Source: Marinobacter guineae
GTDB taxonomy: Bacteria > Pseudomonadota > Gammaproteobacteria > Pseudomonadales > Oleiphilaceae
Direction of reading: 5' to 3'
Assembly (NCBI RefSeq): GCF_002744735.1
Contig: NZ_KZ319340.1
Location: forward strand, 434,001 to 498,000
Length of the DNA stretch: 64,000 nt
The position numbers were made by a program, and so were the translations under genes. The notes beneath the pieces are model-generated. The model searched no databases, was not told the origin of the DNA, and saw only the letters and a list, made by a program, of their open reading frames with translations. Shown here in pieces: positions 45,445-54,045 of the stretch; the first letter of the stretch is position 1; each line of letters starts with the position of its first letter.

Positions 45445-45633
45445 GAACGAACGGGGAGGAACCTGCCGGGACTGTGCAAAACATGGATGTTTTGCTCAAG
45501 CCTACAAGGGTCAGTTCGAGCGTTTATGAAGCGAAGCTTCATGCGACAAACTGACGACGGCAATCTGTGATTGCCGGCCGGACCCCGGAGGGGTATTCAC
45601 GGCGTGTCCCGGCAGGTGCCTCCCCGGTCGTTC
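45445..45633. repeat. Structured intergenic repeat with 28-base inverted ends
   Basis: The left end 45445-45472 (GAACGAACGGGGAGGAAC...) and right end 45606-45633 are inverted repeats matching at 26 of 28 positions. Inside are smaller inverted repeats, including GAAGCGAAGCTTC at about 45527-45541 and GTCAGTT/AACTGAC pairing at about 45510-45553. There is no credible open frame. It fills the 246-base gap between the SDR start and the stop of the ACAD gene upstream in the same operon. Confidence 0.75.
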
Positions 45634-45662
45634 ATGCGCCCGACGAATCGGGCCGAAAATCT

Positions 45663-46865
45663 TTAGCGGTACTGACGAAGCTCAATCTTGGCCACAGAGT
45701 CCAGATGCACCTCATCGGGCCCGTCCGCCAGACGCAGTGTCCGCACCTTGGCCCAGGCTTCCGCCAGGAAGGTGTCCTGGGAAACACCGGCGCCGCCGTG
45801 CACCTGAATAGCCCGGTCCAGCACCTTCAGTGCCATGCTCGGGGCGATCACCTTGATCATCGCAATCTCCTGACGGGCCACCTTGTTACCAACGGTGTCC
45901 ATCATGTGCGCCGCTTTCAACGTCAACAGCCGCGCCTGCTCAATCTCGATGCGGCTGCGGGCAATGTCCTTGCGGATGGAATCGAAACTGGACAGGGGCT
46001 TGCCAAAGGCTTCACGGGCATTGGCACGCTTGCACATCAGTTCCAGTGCCCGCTCGGCCACACCAATCGTGCGCATGCAGTGGTGAATACGGCCCGGCCC
46101 AAGGCGCCCCTGGGCGATTTCGAAACCCCGGCCCTCACCCAGCAGGATGTTTTCCACCGGCACCCGCACATTCTCGTAGTGAATCTCCGCATGTCCGTGG
46201 GGCGCATGGTCGTAGCCGAACACCGTCAGCGAACGAATCATCTTCACGCCCGGCGCGTCCAGGGGCACCAGAATCATCGACTGCTGCTGGTGCTTCTCGG
46301 CCTTCGGGTCGGTCTTGCCCATGACAATGGCGATTTTCGAGGTGGTGGTCATGGCGCCAGAGGACCACCACTTTTTCCCGTTGATCACATACTCGTCGCC
46401 GTCGCGGCGGATTTCACAGGCGATGTTGGTGGCATCGGACGAAGCCACATCCGGCTCAGTCATGGAAAAGCAGGAGCGGATCTCGCCAGCCAGAAGCGGC
46501 TTCAGCCACTTCTCCTGCTGCTCCTTATTACCGTAGCGGGCGATAGTTTCCATGTTGCCGGTATCCGGTGCGGAACAGTTGAACACCTCCGGCGCCATAG
46601 CGGAGCGGCCCATGACTTCACACAAATGGGCGTATTCGTAGTTGGTCAGCCCGGCCCCGAATTCACTTTCCGGCAGGAACAGGTTCCACAGGCCGGCGGC
46701 TTTCGCCTTGACTTTCAGTTCCTCGATAATTGGTACCGGCGCCCAGCGGTTCTCTGCCTGCTCAATCTGCTCATGGTGTTTATGCTCATTCGGGTAGATA
46801 TAGGCATCCATGAACTCGTTCAGCTGCGCCTGCAGCTTTTTCGCCTTGTCAGACAGTTCAAACAT
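45663..46865 (-). CDS. Acyl-CoA dehydrogenase, ACAD10/ACAD11 type
   Basis: A 400-residue ACAD. It carries segments typical of the C-terminal half of ACAD10/ACAD11 and Lva[34 protein letters not shown], the [16 protein letters not shown] loop, [21 protein letters not shown] and [10 protein letters not shown] near the end, where classic ACADs have their Glu. In LvaC-type proteins this domain eliminates phosphate from a 4-phosphoacyl-CoA and rearranges it to a 3-hydroxyacyl-CoA. Here kinase and ACAD are separate genes of the same operon. Start ATG 46865. Confidence 0.91.
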   Translation of the reverse strand: MFELSDKAKKLQAQLNEFMDAYIYPNEHKHHEQIEQAENRWAPVPIIEELKVKAKAAGLWNLFLPESEFGAGLTNYEYAHLCEVMGRSAMAPEVFNCSAPDTGNMETIARYGNKEQQEKWLKPLLAGEIRSCFSMTEPDVASSDATNIACEIRRDGDEYVINGKKWWSSGAMTTTSKIAIVMGKTDPKAEKHQQQSMILVPLDAPGVKMIRSLTVFGYDHAPHGHAEIHYENVRVPVENILLGEGRGFEIAQGRLGPGRIHHCMRTIGVAERALELMCKRANAREAFGKPLSSFDSIRKDIARSRIEIEQARLLTLKAAHMMDTVGNKVARQEIAMIKVIAPSMALKVLDRAIQVHGGAGVSQDTFLAEAWAKVRTLRLADGPDEVHLDSVAKIELRQYR

Positions 46866-46912
46866 GTCCGCTTCCTCTTGGTGTTGTTGGCATTAAATCG
46901 GTAACCGTTCCG

Positions 46913-47353
46913 TCAGATAGGAACGCCCTCTGGCTTGTCGCTGCCGGACCGAATCCGGAAAGTGCCCTCGGCGATGGCCAGCAGGTTGCCCTTGTCGTCA
47001 TGAACCTCGCCGGTGCTGTTGAAAATGCGAGTGCCTCCGGCGCGCTTGCGACCGGTGACCTTTATGGTTCCGCCAGAACACTGCCCGGTGAAGGTGGTGG
47101 TCAGGGACAGGGTAATGGCTTTGCGCATCCGCCCGGGGTAGGGGCAATGGGTGCCCGCCTGGGCCAGCACAATGTCCAGCAGCGAGGTGAGCACACCGCC
47201 GTGGATCACTCCACCCAGATTCAGGTGCCGGGGTTGCAGTTCCAGCTCCAGCACCGCCTCATTCTCTTCCCAGGACACCTGACGATAACCCAGCAGGCTG
47301 TGAAAGCCGGGCAGGTCTTTTCCATCGGTAAACAGGGGCTCTTGCTCACTCAT
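46913..47353 (-). CDS. PaaI-type hotdog acyl-CoA thioesterase
   Basis: A 146-residue single hotdog-domain protein with the PaaI signature HLNLGGVIHGGVLTSLLDIVLAQ and KAITLSLTTTFTGQC. It shares one base (TAATG) with the SDR upstream and precedes the ACAD10/11-type gene. Such enzymes release CoA from stalled acyl-CoA intermediates; the substrate is inferred from the operon. Confidence 0.9.
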   Translation of the reverse strand: MSEQEPLFTDGKDLPGFHSLLGYRQVSWEENEAVLELELQPRHLNLGGVIHGGVLTSLLDIVLAQAGTHCPYPGRMRKAITLSLTTTFTGQCSGGTIKVTGRKRAGGTRIFNSTGEVHDDKGNLLAIAEGTFRIRSGSDKPEGVPI

Positions 47354-48159
47354 TACACTTTCATTCCTGGCAGGTTAAGGGACGCGGTATTACCACCGTC
47401 CACGGGCAGGGACTGACCGGTGATGTAGCTGGCATCGTCGCTGGCAAGAAACAGGATAGCCGCAGCGATTTCCTCGGGGTTGCCATACCGGCGCAGCTCG
47501 CAACGGGCCCCGAGCTTATGGGCTTTTTCATTGGCTCGGGCGTAGTCGAACACCGCCCGGGTCATGCCGGTTTCCACCAGGCCGGGACACACCGCGTTCA
47601 CCCGCACGTTGTCGCTGCCCAGATCACAGGCGGCGGTCATGGTCAGGTTGATTACGCCGGCTTTGGAGGCACTGTAGGCATTGCCGCCAGCGCCGGACCG
47701 GATGCCCGCCACCGAGGCGGTGTTGACGATGGCACCGAGCTTGCGGGCCTGCATGTGCGGCGCCACGTGTTTGATCAGCAGCATGGTGCCCACCAGATTC
47801 ACCGACAACACCTGGTCCCACTCGGCACGGTCGTTTCCGGTAACCGGTGGGTGACCCTTGCCGGTGCTGGCAATGCCGGCAATATTGCAGAGCACGTCGA
47901 TCTGCCCGAACGTCGCCATGGTCTCGTTCACCAGGGCTGCCACCTGGGCTTCGTCAGCCACATCCACCAGCCGTCGCAGGCAATCGGTGCCCTCGGGCAG
48001 CTGGTTTTCGGTTTCCACCAGGCCTGCGTCCGAGGTGTCTGCCAGGATCACTGAGGCACCCTCCCGGGCCAACCGCAGGGCTGTTGCCCGGCCGATGCCG
48101 CTGCCGCTGCCGGCGCCAGTGACAATGGCCACCCGTTGATCAAACCGTCCCATACCCAT
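47353..48159 (-). CDS. Short-chain dehydrogenase/reductase
   Basis: A 268-residue SDR with the cofactor motif VAIVTGAGSGSGIGRATALRL, the Asp in VILADTSDAG that favours NAD, NIAGIA, catalytic Ser in IVNTASVAGIRSG and Tyr/Lys in YSASKAGVINLT. It is the first gene of the minus-strand operon and diverges from an acyl-CoA ligase. ATG 48153 is an alternative start. It could oxidise a 3-hydroxyacyl-CoA formed by the kinase/ACAD pair. Confidence 0.92.
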   Translation of the reverse strand: MGMGRFDQRVAIVTGAGSGSGIGRATALRLAREGASVILADTSDAGLVETENQLPEGTDCLRRLVDVADEAQVAALVNETMATFGQIDVLCNIAGIASTGKGHPPVTGNDRAEWDQVLSVNLVGTMLLIKHVAPHMQARKLGAIVNTASVAGIRSGAGGNAYSASKAGVINLTMTAACDLGSDNVRVNAVCPGLVETGMTRAVFDYARANEKAHKLGARCELRRYGNPEEIAAAILFLASDDASYITGQSLPVDGGNTASLNLPGMKV

Positions 48160-48299
48160 GCTCCCCGGACTGTCTCATTATTGTTGATGGTGTTGGGGTC
48201 TTTCTGTTCAGGTAATTTGTCACGCCTTCCGGTTTTGAGTCAATATATTCGGAAGTTAATTTCACTAGATAAAACACGATAACACCGAAGAGGCAAAAA

Positions 48300-49895
48300 A
48301 TGGAAAGCGGGAAGCCAGATATGCCGGTCTACGCGCCGATCGATCCCAGTGAGTCCATGGACGCAATCGGACATCGCATACAGCACTACGCCCAAACCCG
48401 GGGCAGCCACCCGGCAATCATCGATGAACAGGGCACTCTGGACTGGCGCGGCCTTGTCGATCAGGTCAACCGCATTGCCAACCGGTTGCGTGAGGCGGGT
48501 CTGCAGCCGGGAGAGTCGGTGGCAGCATTGTGCGGTACTGGCCGCGACGATGTCGCACTTTACCTGGGCACACTGGTGGCCGGGGGCTGCATGGTGCCGC
48601 TGTCCGGCATGGCCAGTGCCGAAGCGCTGGCCATGATGGTGGCGGATTGCCAGGCACGCTTCCTGTTCGTGTCCGGTCACCATCAGGCGCTACTCATCGC
48701 CTTGCGGGGCCAACTCACCAGCGTACCGACGGAGCGCATTATCAGTCTGGGTGGCCCACTGGACGGAGCCGGTTACCAGCTTGTTGACTGGCTGGCGCCG
48801 GCCACTACCACCGCCCACCCCGAACCGGTCACTCTGGATGACCCGTTCAACATCATTTACAGCTCCGGCACCACGGGCACGCCCAAGGGCATCCTGCACG
48901 ATTACCGCTTCCGCCAGCGGCAGATGGTAAGGATGAGCCGCTACGGGCTGGACGGCGATGCGATCAACCTTGTGTCAACGCCCCTCTACTCAAACACCAC
49001 CCTGGTTTCGGTGTTGCCCACGCTCTATCACGGCGGCACCCTGGTGCTGATGGCGAAATTCGATGCCCGCCGTTTCCTGGAGCTGGCTGAAACCCACCGG
49101 GTAACCCACGCCATGCTGGTACCGGTGCAGTACCAGCGAATTCTCGCGGAGCCGGATTTTGACCGGTTTGACCTCTCCAGCTTCAAGCTCAAGCTCTGCA
49201 CCAGTGCCCCGTTGCGGTCCGCGGTGATTGCCGACGCCATGGCGCGCTGGCCCGGCAATCTCCGGGAAGTTTACGGCCTCACCGAAGGTGGCATATCCAC
49301 CAGCCTTGATTGCGCTGCCCACCCGGACAAATGGGACTCGGTTGGAGTGCCCACCCAAGGCGCCGAGGTACGGGTGATTGGCGAGGATGATCGTGAGCTG
49401 CCCCGGGGCGCCACCGGTGAGATCGTGGGCCGTGCCATTTCCATGATGCGAGGCTATGTGAATCGCCCCGAGCAGACTCGGGAGATGCTCTGGACGAGCC
49501 CGCAGGGCAAGGTGTTTTACCGCAGCGGTGACATGGGGCGAATTGACGAGGACGGCTTTATTTACATCCTCGATCGCCGGAAGGACATGATCATCTCCGG
49601 TGGTTTTAACGTCTACCCGGTGGACCTGGAAAAAGTGCTGCTGGCGCACCCGGCGGTCGCCGACGCCACGGTGATCGGCATTCCCAGCGAACAATGGGGG
49701 GAGACGCCATTGGGCCTGGTGGTCATCCGACCCGGCCAGGACGAAACCGAAACCGCGATCCTGGAGTGGGCCAACCGCCAGCTGGGTAAATCCCAGCGCC
49801 TTGCGGCCATCGAATTCCGGACCACGCTGCCCCGTTCCGCCATCGGCAAGGTGCTGAAACGCGAACTTCGGGCGCCCTACTGGGCCGGAACCTGA
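48300..49895 (+). CDS. Acyl-CoA synthetase (AMP-forming)
   Basis: A 531-residue adenylate-forming ligase: P-loop IIYSSGTTGTPKGILHDYR, A5 region VYGLTEGGISTS, YRSGDMGRIDEDGFIYILDRRKD and the C-terminal Lys in RSAIGKVLKRELR. ATG 48300 follows GAGG. It is divergent from the SDR-kinase-ACAD operon (the 140-base gap is the shared promoter region) and is followed by a TRAP transporter on the same strand, so it probably activates an acid taken up by that transporter. Confidence 0.92.
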   Translation: MESGKPDMPVYAPIDPSESMDAIGHRIQHYAQTRGSHPAIIDEQGTLDWRGLVDQVNRIANRLREAGLQPGESVAALCGTGRDDVALYLGTLVAGGCMVPLSGMASAEALAMMVADCQARFLFVSGHHQALLIALRGQLTSVPTERIISLGGPLDGAGYQLVDWLAPATTTAHPEPVTLDDPFNIIYSSGTTGTPKGILHDYRFRQRQMVRMSRYGLDGDAINLVSTPLYSNTTLVSVLPTLYHGGTLVLMAKFDARRFLELAETHRVTHAMLVPVQYQRILAEPDFDRFDLSSFKLKLCTSAPLRSAVIADAMARWPGNLREVYGLTEGGISTSLDCAAHPDKWDSVGVPTQGAEVRVIGEDDRELPRGATGEIVGRAISMMRGYVNRPEQTREMLWTSPQGKVFYRSGDMGRIDEDGFIYILDRRKDMIISGGFNVYPVDLEKVLLAHPAVADATVIGIPSEQWGETPLGLVVIRPGQDETETAILEWANRQLGKSQRLAAIEFRTTLPRSAIGKVLKRELRAPYWAGT

Positions 49896-50137
49896 GGCTA
49901 CGAAAGGTAGGGTGCCCCGTGATTCTGCCTGGTATCAGCCATTGGGCTATCCTTCACTAACACTCCGTAATGAGGGACCGATCAACCTGCTATTGCAAAA
50001 AACAAGACATGTGTTAGATTCAGAGAACTCCAATTCACCATGCAGTCATTAGTTCTGCACAGTGAAACAAAGAAAGACCCATTGGTCATAAACAAAAAGC
50101 CATTAATGCACAAGTACAACAACGAATGAGGCCAACC
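49896..50137. other. Intergenic region before TRAP operon
   Basis: This 242-base gap has no gene. It holds a short inverted repeat TGCAG-N9-CTGCA at about 50041-50059, which may be an operator for the TRAP genes, and an A-rich segment before the dctP-like start. I see no terminator after the ligase. Confidence 0.4.
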
Positions 50138-51184
50138 ATGACTTTGTTTACCAACGCCCGAAGAAAACTGACCGTCTTTGCCTCGGCAATGACCCTTGGC
50201 CTGTCGGCAGCCCTCGTCGCCACGCCCGCTGCCGCCCAGGATGCCGTTACCTGGAAGGTCCAGTCGCACTGGCCCGGTTCCAGCAGCTCTTATACTGACA
50301 GCCTGGGCAGACTCAAACGGGTACTGGAAGAGCGCACCGATGGCCGCCTGAAGCTCCAGCTGTTCGAGGCCGGCGCCCTGTTCAAGGCAACAGACACATT
50401 TAATGCCGTCAGCCGCGGCATTCTGGAAATGGGCACGATTTCACCGTCCTATGCCCAAGACAAGATCTCCCTGGCCGGCATCGCCTCTGGCCTGCCGTTT
50501 GCCTTCCGCAATGTCTGGGAGGCTGCCTATTTCCACCAGAACATGGGCTTTGAAGCCATGCTGCGCGAAGAAGCGGCGCAATACGGCGTCTACTGGGCGA
50601 CCGACAAGGTCTATCCCACCGAAATGGTGGTCAAGAAGCCGATCAAAAGCTGGGAAGACTTCACCAGCCTGAAAATTCGCTCATCCGGTGCCCTGCAGAC
50701 CTTTCTGACCGAAGCTGGTGCCGCCGCCTCCTACATCCCGGGAAGTGAGCTCTATTCCGCGCTGGATTCGGGTATTGTCGATGGAGCCCACTGGGGCGCT
50801 GCACAGGGCGCGCTCAGCATGGGCCTCTATGAGGTGGCCAAGTATCACGTTCAGCCCGCGCTCAACATTGCCGGTACCGACGTGATCATTGTCAGCCAGA
50901 AAGCCCTGGACAAGCTGCCGGAAGACATGCAGAAGATCGTCAAGGATGCCCTTGCCGAGCAGTTCTGGGTGCGCACCAACGAATACCAGTACAAGGAACA
51001 GCTGGCACTGGCGAAAGCCCAGGCGGAATTCGGTGTTGAGGTGAATACGCTGCCCCAGGACGTTCAGCAGAAGCTGGCCCAGACCGCCCAGAAACTGTGG
51101 GATGAAGAAGGCAAGCGCGGCGAGAAGGCCGAGAAGGCACTGGAAATGCTGAAAGGTTTCCTGACCGATCTGGGTTACCTGTAA
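50138..51184 (+). CDS. TRAP transporter substrate-binding protein (DctP family)
   Basis: A 348-residue periplasmic binding protein. A signal peptide (LTVFASAMTLGLSAALVATP, cleaved after AAA) precedes the DctP fold: VQSHWPGSSSSYTDSLGRL, GAMEMGT-like GILEMGTISPSYA, and LKIRSSGALQTFLTEAGA, where the Arg that usually pairs with a ligand carboxylate is present. ATG 50138 has GAGG upstream. It captures an organic acid for the membrane subunits encoded next. The likely ligand is a carboxylate processed by the neighbouring ligases. Confidence 0.93.
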   Translation: MTLFTNARRKLTVFASAMTLGLSAALVATPAAAQDAVTWKVQSHWPGSSSSYTDSLGRLKRVLEERTDGRLKLQLFEAGALFKATDTFNAVSRGILEMGTISPSYAQDKISLAGIASGLPFAFRNVWEAAYFHQNMGFEAMLREEAAQYGVYWATDKVYPTEMVVKKPIKSWEDFTSLKIRSSGALQTFLTEAGAAASYIPGSELYSALDSGIVDGAHWGAAQGALSMGLYEVAKYHVQPALNIAGTDVIIVSQKALDKLPEDMQKIVKDALAEQFWVRTNEYQYKEQLALAKAQAEFGVEVNTLPQDVQQKLAQTAQKLWDEEGKRGEKAEKALEMLKGFLTDLGYL

Positions 51185-51205
51185 GAGCAGTCAGCTGCTG
51201 AAACC

Positions 51206-51227
51206 AAGCCGGGGCATGCCCCGGCTT
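51206..51227 (+). terminator. Hairpin between dctP-like and dctQ-like genes
   Basis: AAGCCGGGGC-AT-GCCCCGGCTT followed by TCTTTCCCC, 20 bases after the binding-protein stop. It can end most transcripts there and let some continue, giving more binding protein than membrane subunits. Confidence 0.75.
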
Positions 51228-51265
51228 TCTTTCCCCTGAAAACCAACGATTTGCCGGAGCGTGTC

Positions 51266-51820
51266 ATGAGTGTGCTGACAACATTCATGAGAGGGGTCAC
51301 CCGTCTCAATGATTTTATCGGGCGCGGGATTGCGCTACTGGTGTTTGCCATGTTCGGCTTCCTGCTGCTGGAAGTCGGTTTCCGCTACCTGCTCAACTCG
51401 CCCACGGTCTGGACCAACGAACTCTCTCAGATGCTGTTCGGGGTCTATGCCATCATGTCTGGCGGTTACATCATGGCCCACCGGGGTCACGTGAACGTGG
51501 ATCTGCTCCACTCTCACCTCGCTCCCAGAAAACGCGCCGTCATGGACATTATTACATCGGTCGTTTTTTTCATCTTTACCCTGGCACTGCTCTGGTTCGG
51601 CATTGATGTCGCCAGCGAATCCATTGCCAGTTGGGAAACCTCCTATTCCGCGTGGAACCCGCCGGTCTGGCCCGTCAAGCTGGCCATCCCGATCGGGACC
51701 GGCCTGCTGGTGTTACAGGGTCTGGTGAAACTGCTGGAAGACATCGCGATCGCCTTCAACCTGGATTATTACCAACCGGCCCGGGAAGAGCCTGAAGACT
51801 CCGAAGGAGAGTACCTGTGA
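51266..51820 (+). CDS. TRAP transporter small permease (DctQ family)
   Basis: A 184-residue protein with four membrane helices and the DctQ features VGFRYLLNSPTVWTNELSQMLFGVYAIMSGGY and HRGHVNVDLLHSHL. ATG 51266 follows CCGGAG. It overlaps the large subunit gene by GTGA. It anchors the transporter with DctM. Confidence 0.93.
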   Translation: MSVLTTFMRGVTRLNDFIGRGIALLVFAMFGFLLLEVGFRYLLNSPTVWTNELSQMLFGVYAIMSGGYIMAHRGHVNVDLLHSHLAPRKRAVMDIITSVVFFIFTLALLWFGIDVASESIASWETSYSAWNPPVWPVKLAIPIGTGLLVLQGLVKLLEDIAIAFNLDYYQPAREEPEDSEGEYL

Positions 51821-53127
51821 GCATTGAAATACTGACCCTGCTGTTCTTCGGCTCGCTGCTGTTCTTCCTGCTCCTGGGTTTGCCCCTGGCCTTTGTGCTC
51901 GGGGGCGTATCGGTGGTGTTCCTGTACTTCACCTGGGGCTTCGATTCCTTTTACATGGTGGTCTCGCAGATCTCGGGCACAATGGCCAGCTTTACCCTGG
52001 TGGCCATTCCCCTGTTCGTGTTCATGGCCATGGTGCTGGAACGCACCGGTGTCGCAAAAGACCTCTACCGGATGATGCACCTGTGGTTTGGTGGCCTTCG
52101 GGGTGGCCTGGCTCTGGGCACCCTGGCCATCTGTGCGGTCTTTGCCGCCATGGTGGGTATCAGCGGTGCGGCGGTGGTGGCCATGGGCACCATTGCCCTG
52201 CCGTCCATGCTGGAGCGGGGCTACGATCGCAAGATGGCCCTTGGCGTGATTAACACTGGTGGCGGCTGGGGCATCCTGATCCCGCCCAGCATCCTGATGA
52301 TCCTGTACGCCCTGATTACCGGGGTGTCCGTAGGCCAGATGTTCGCCGCCGGCATTATGCCCGGAGTGTTGTTGATGGTGCTGACCTCCATCTACATTGT
52401 TGTGCGCGCCAATCTCCAGCCGCACCTGGCTCCGGCCCTGCCCAAAGAAGACCGGGGCACCTGGCCGGAAAAACTGCGCGCCCTGAGGGCCGTATTGCTG
52501 CCAATCGGTGTTGTGGTAATGGTGCTGGGCTCGATCATCGGCGGTATTACCACGCCCACGGAAGCCGCCGCCATGGGGGTACTCGGTGCACTGATCTCGG
52601 CGGCAGTCTATGGGGAATTGAAGTGGTCGGTCATGCAGGACGCGGCCATCCGCACCTTCAAACTTACCGGTATGATCATGTGGATCCTGTTTGCCGCCCA
52701 CGCCTTCAGTGCGGCCTACCAAAGCATGGGCGCCCAAGCACTGATTGAAGGTCTGATCCAGTATATCCCCGGCGGCCCCTGGGGCATCATCATTGCCATG
52801 ATGGTGATCATCTTCTTCCTGGCCATGGTACTGGACCCGGTAGGTATCATGCTGATCACCCTGCCGGTCTTCATGCCCATCGTGAAATCACTGGGGTTCG
52901 ACCCAATCTGGTTCGGCATCCTGTTCGTGATCAACATGGAAATCGGCTACAAGACCCCGCCCTTCGGCTTTAACCTGTTCTACCTCAAGGGCGTGGTGCC
53001 ACCGGGCATTACCATGAAGGACATCTACACTTCGGTGATTCCGTTTGTGCTGATCGAGATCCTGGCCATTGCCATCATCATGATCTTCCCGGAAATCGCC
53101 ACCTGGCTGCCGGATCAGTTCTTCTGA
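51817..53127 (+). CDS. TRAP transporter large permease (DctM family)
   Basis: A 436-residue membrane protein with about twelve helices and typical DctM motifs: IPLFVFMAMVLERTGVAKDLY, GISGAAVVAMGTIALPSMLERGYD, INTGGGWGILIPPSILMILYA and LDPVGIMLITLPVFMPIV. It begins with GTG at 51817 overlapping the dctQ-like stop, with GAAGGAGAG upstream. It drives Na+-dependent uptake of the acid bound by the DctP-type protein. Confidence 0.94.
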   Translation: MSIEILTLLFFGSLLFFLLLGLPLAFVLGGVSVVFLYFTWGFDSFYMVVSQISGTMASFTLVAIPLFVFMAMVLERTGVAKDLYRMMHLWFGGLRGGLALGTLAICAVFAAMVGISGAAVVAMGTIALPSMLERGYDRKMALGVINTGGGWGILIPPSILMILYALITGVSVGQMFAAGIMPGVLLMVLTSIYIVVRANLQPHLAPALPKEDRGTWPEKLRALRAVLLPIGVVVMVLGSIIGGITTPTEAAAMGVLGALISAAVYGELKWSVMQDAAIRTFKLTGMIMWILFAAHAFSAAYQSMGAQALIEGLIQYIPGGPWGIIIAMMVIIFFLAMVLDPVGIMLITLPVFMPIVKSLGFDPIWFGILFVINMEIGYKTPPFGFNLFYLKGVVPPGITMKDIYTSVIPFVLIEILAIAIIMIFPEIATWLPDQFF

Positions 53128-53181
53128 GACTGATACAAACCCGGGAGTTGCCAGGCAACATCAGTAAGCGCTAATCTCAAT

Positions 53182-53211
53182 GAGCCTCCGGAACAAGGGA
53201 ACCGGAGGCTC
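53182..53211 (+). terminator. Hairpin after TRAP operon
   Basis: GAGCCTCCGG, ten-base loop, CCGGAGGCTC: a strong stem 54 bases after the dctM-like stop and 20 bases before the next gene. No T run follows, so it is a weak terminator or mRNA-stabilising hairpin. Confidence 0.5.
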
Positions 53212-53231
53212 CCCCACAAGGAGAGACGCTT

Positions 53232-53822
53232 ATGCCCAAACAATCACCTGCTTTGCTCCGCAGTGCCGCAATCGCAATGTTGCTTGCCCTGTTCACAATT
53301 TTTTCCGTCAGCAGCCACGCCCAAAGCCTGTCCGATCAAAAAATTTCTTCTTTTATTGAAAGCCTCAAAGCCGCAGAAAAACTCGAGCCCGAGTTCGAGG
53401 ATCTCAGCGATGAAATGGATGGGGAAGACGACGGCACTATGCCGGATTTCTCCCGCATCTTTTCGGATTCACTGGACGAGCTGAAAGGCCATGAGGCCTA
53501 CAGCCGCCTTGAAGAGCTCGCCCGGGATCATGGCTTCAGCAACCTCGAGGAATGGGCATCCACTGGTGACAGGGTTTTCCAGGCCTGGATGGCCATTGAG
53601 ATGGAACAGCAGAACCCGGCCGCCCGGCAGGAGATGAACGCTGCCCTGGCGGAGATTGAAAACAACCCCGATATGACCGCCGAACAGAAAGCCCAGATGC
53701 GCGCGATGATGGAAAGCGCTATGGGTGCAATGCAAAGTGCAAGCAACGCGCCTCCGGAAGATGTGGAAGCGGTCCGCCCTCACGCTGACGCATTGCGCCG
53801 CCTATCGGACGACCAAAACTGA
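53232..53822 (+). CDS. Exported protein of unknown function
   Basis: A 196-residue protein with a Sec signal peptide (LLRSAAIAMLLALFTIFSVS, cleavage near SHAQ-SLS). The mature part is helical and acidic (EDLSDEMDGEDDG, MDELKGHEAYSRLEELARD-like region) with Met/Gln-rich C-terminal helices (MTAEQKAQMRAMMESAMGAMQSA). ATG 53232 has AAGGAG upstream. No cofactor motif is visible. Homologues would be expected as periplasmic proteins of unknown role. Own terminator follows. Confidence 0.78.
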   Translation: MPKQSPALLRSAAIAMLLALFTIFSVSSHAQSLSDQKISSFIESLKAAEKLEPEFEDLSDEMDGEDDGTMPDFSRIFSDSLDELKGHEAYSRLEELARDHGFSNLEEWASTGDRVFQAWMAIEMEQQNPAARQEMNAALAEIENNPDMTAEQKAQMRAMMESAMGAMQSASNAPPEDVEAVRPHADALRRLSDDQN

Positions 53823-53838
53823 TAAGTGGGTTACATCT

Positions 53839-53876
53839 AAAACCGATAACGCTCCTTGAAGGGTTGTCGGTTTTCT
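53839..53876 (+). terminator. Rho-independent terminator
   Basis: AAAACCGATAAC, a loop, then GTTGTCGGTTTTC: stem with a T run, 16 bases after the exported protein's stop. Confidence 0.75.
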
Positions 53877-54045
53877 CGAACTCTCTGAATCGCCTCCCCC
53901 CATATTGATTATCGTTCCCCCGGAAAGCCTGCCTCACCGGCGGCTTTACACGCGGCTAATAACTAAAGTTCCTGGTTTTAGTGCCGTAGGATAAGTGTCA
54001 GGAATAAAACTTCTTGCTTCGCTAACTTTTTCAAAGGGGCGCCAA

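Noticed and set aside
44082-45554. A 490-residue plus-strand open frame
   Set aside because: Runs antisense across the kinase, a hairpin repeat and the SDR; crossing several features on the other strand shows it is chance.
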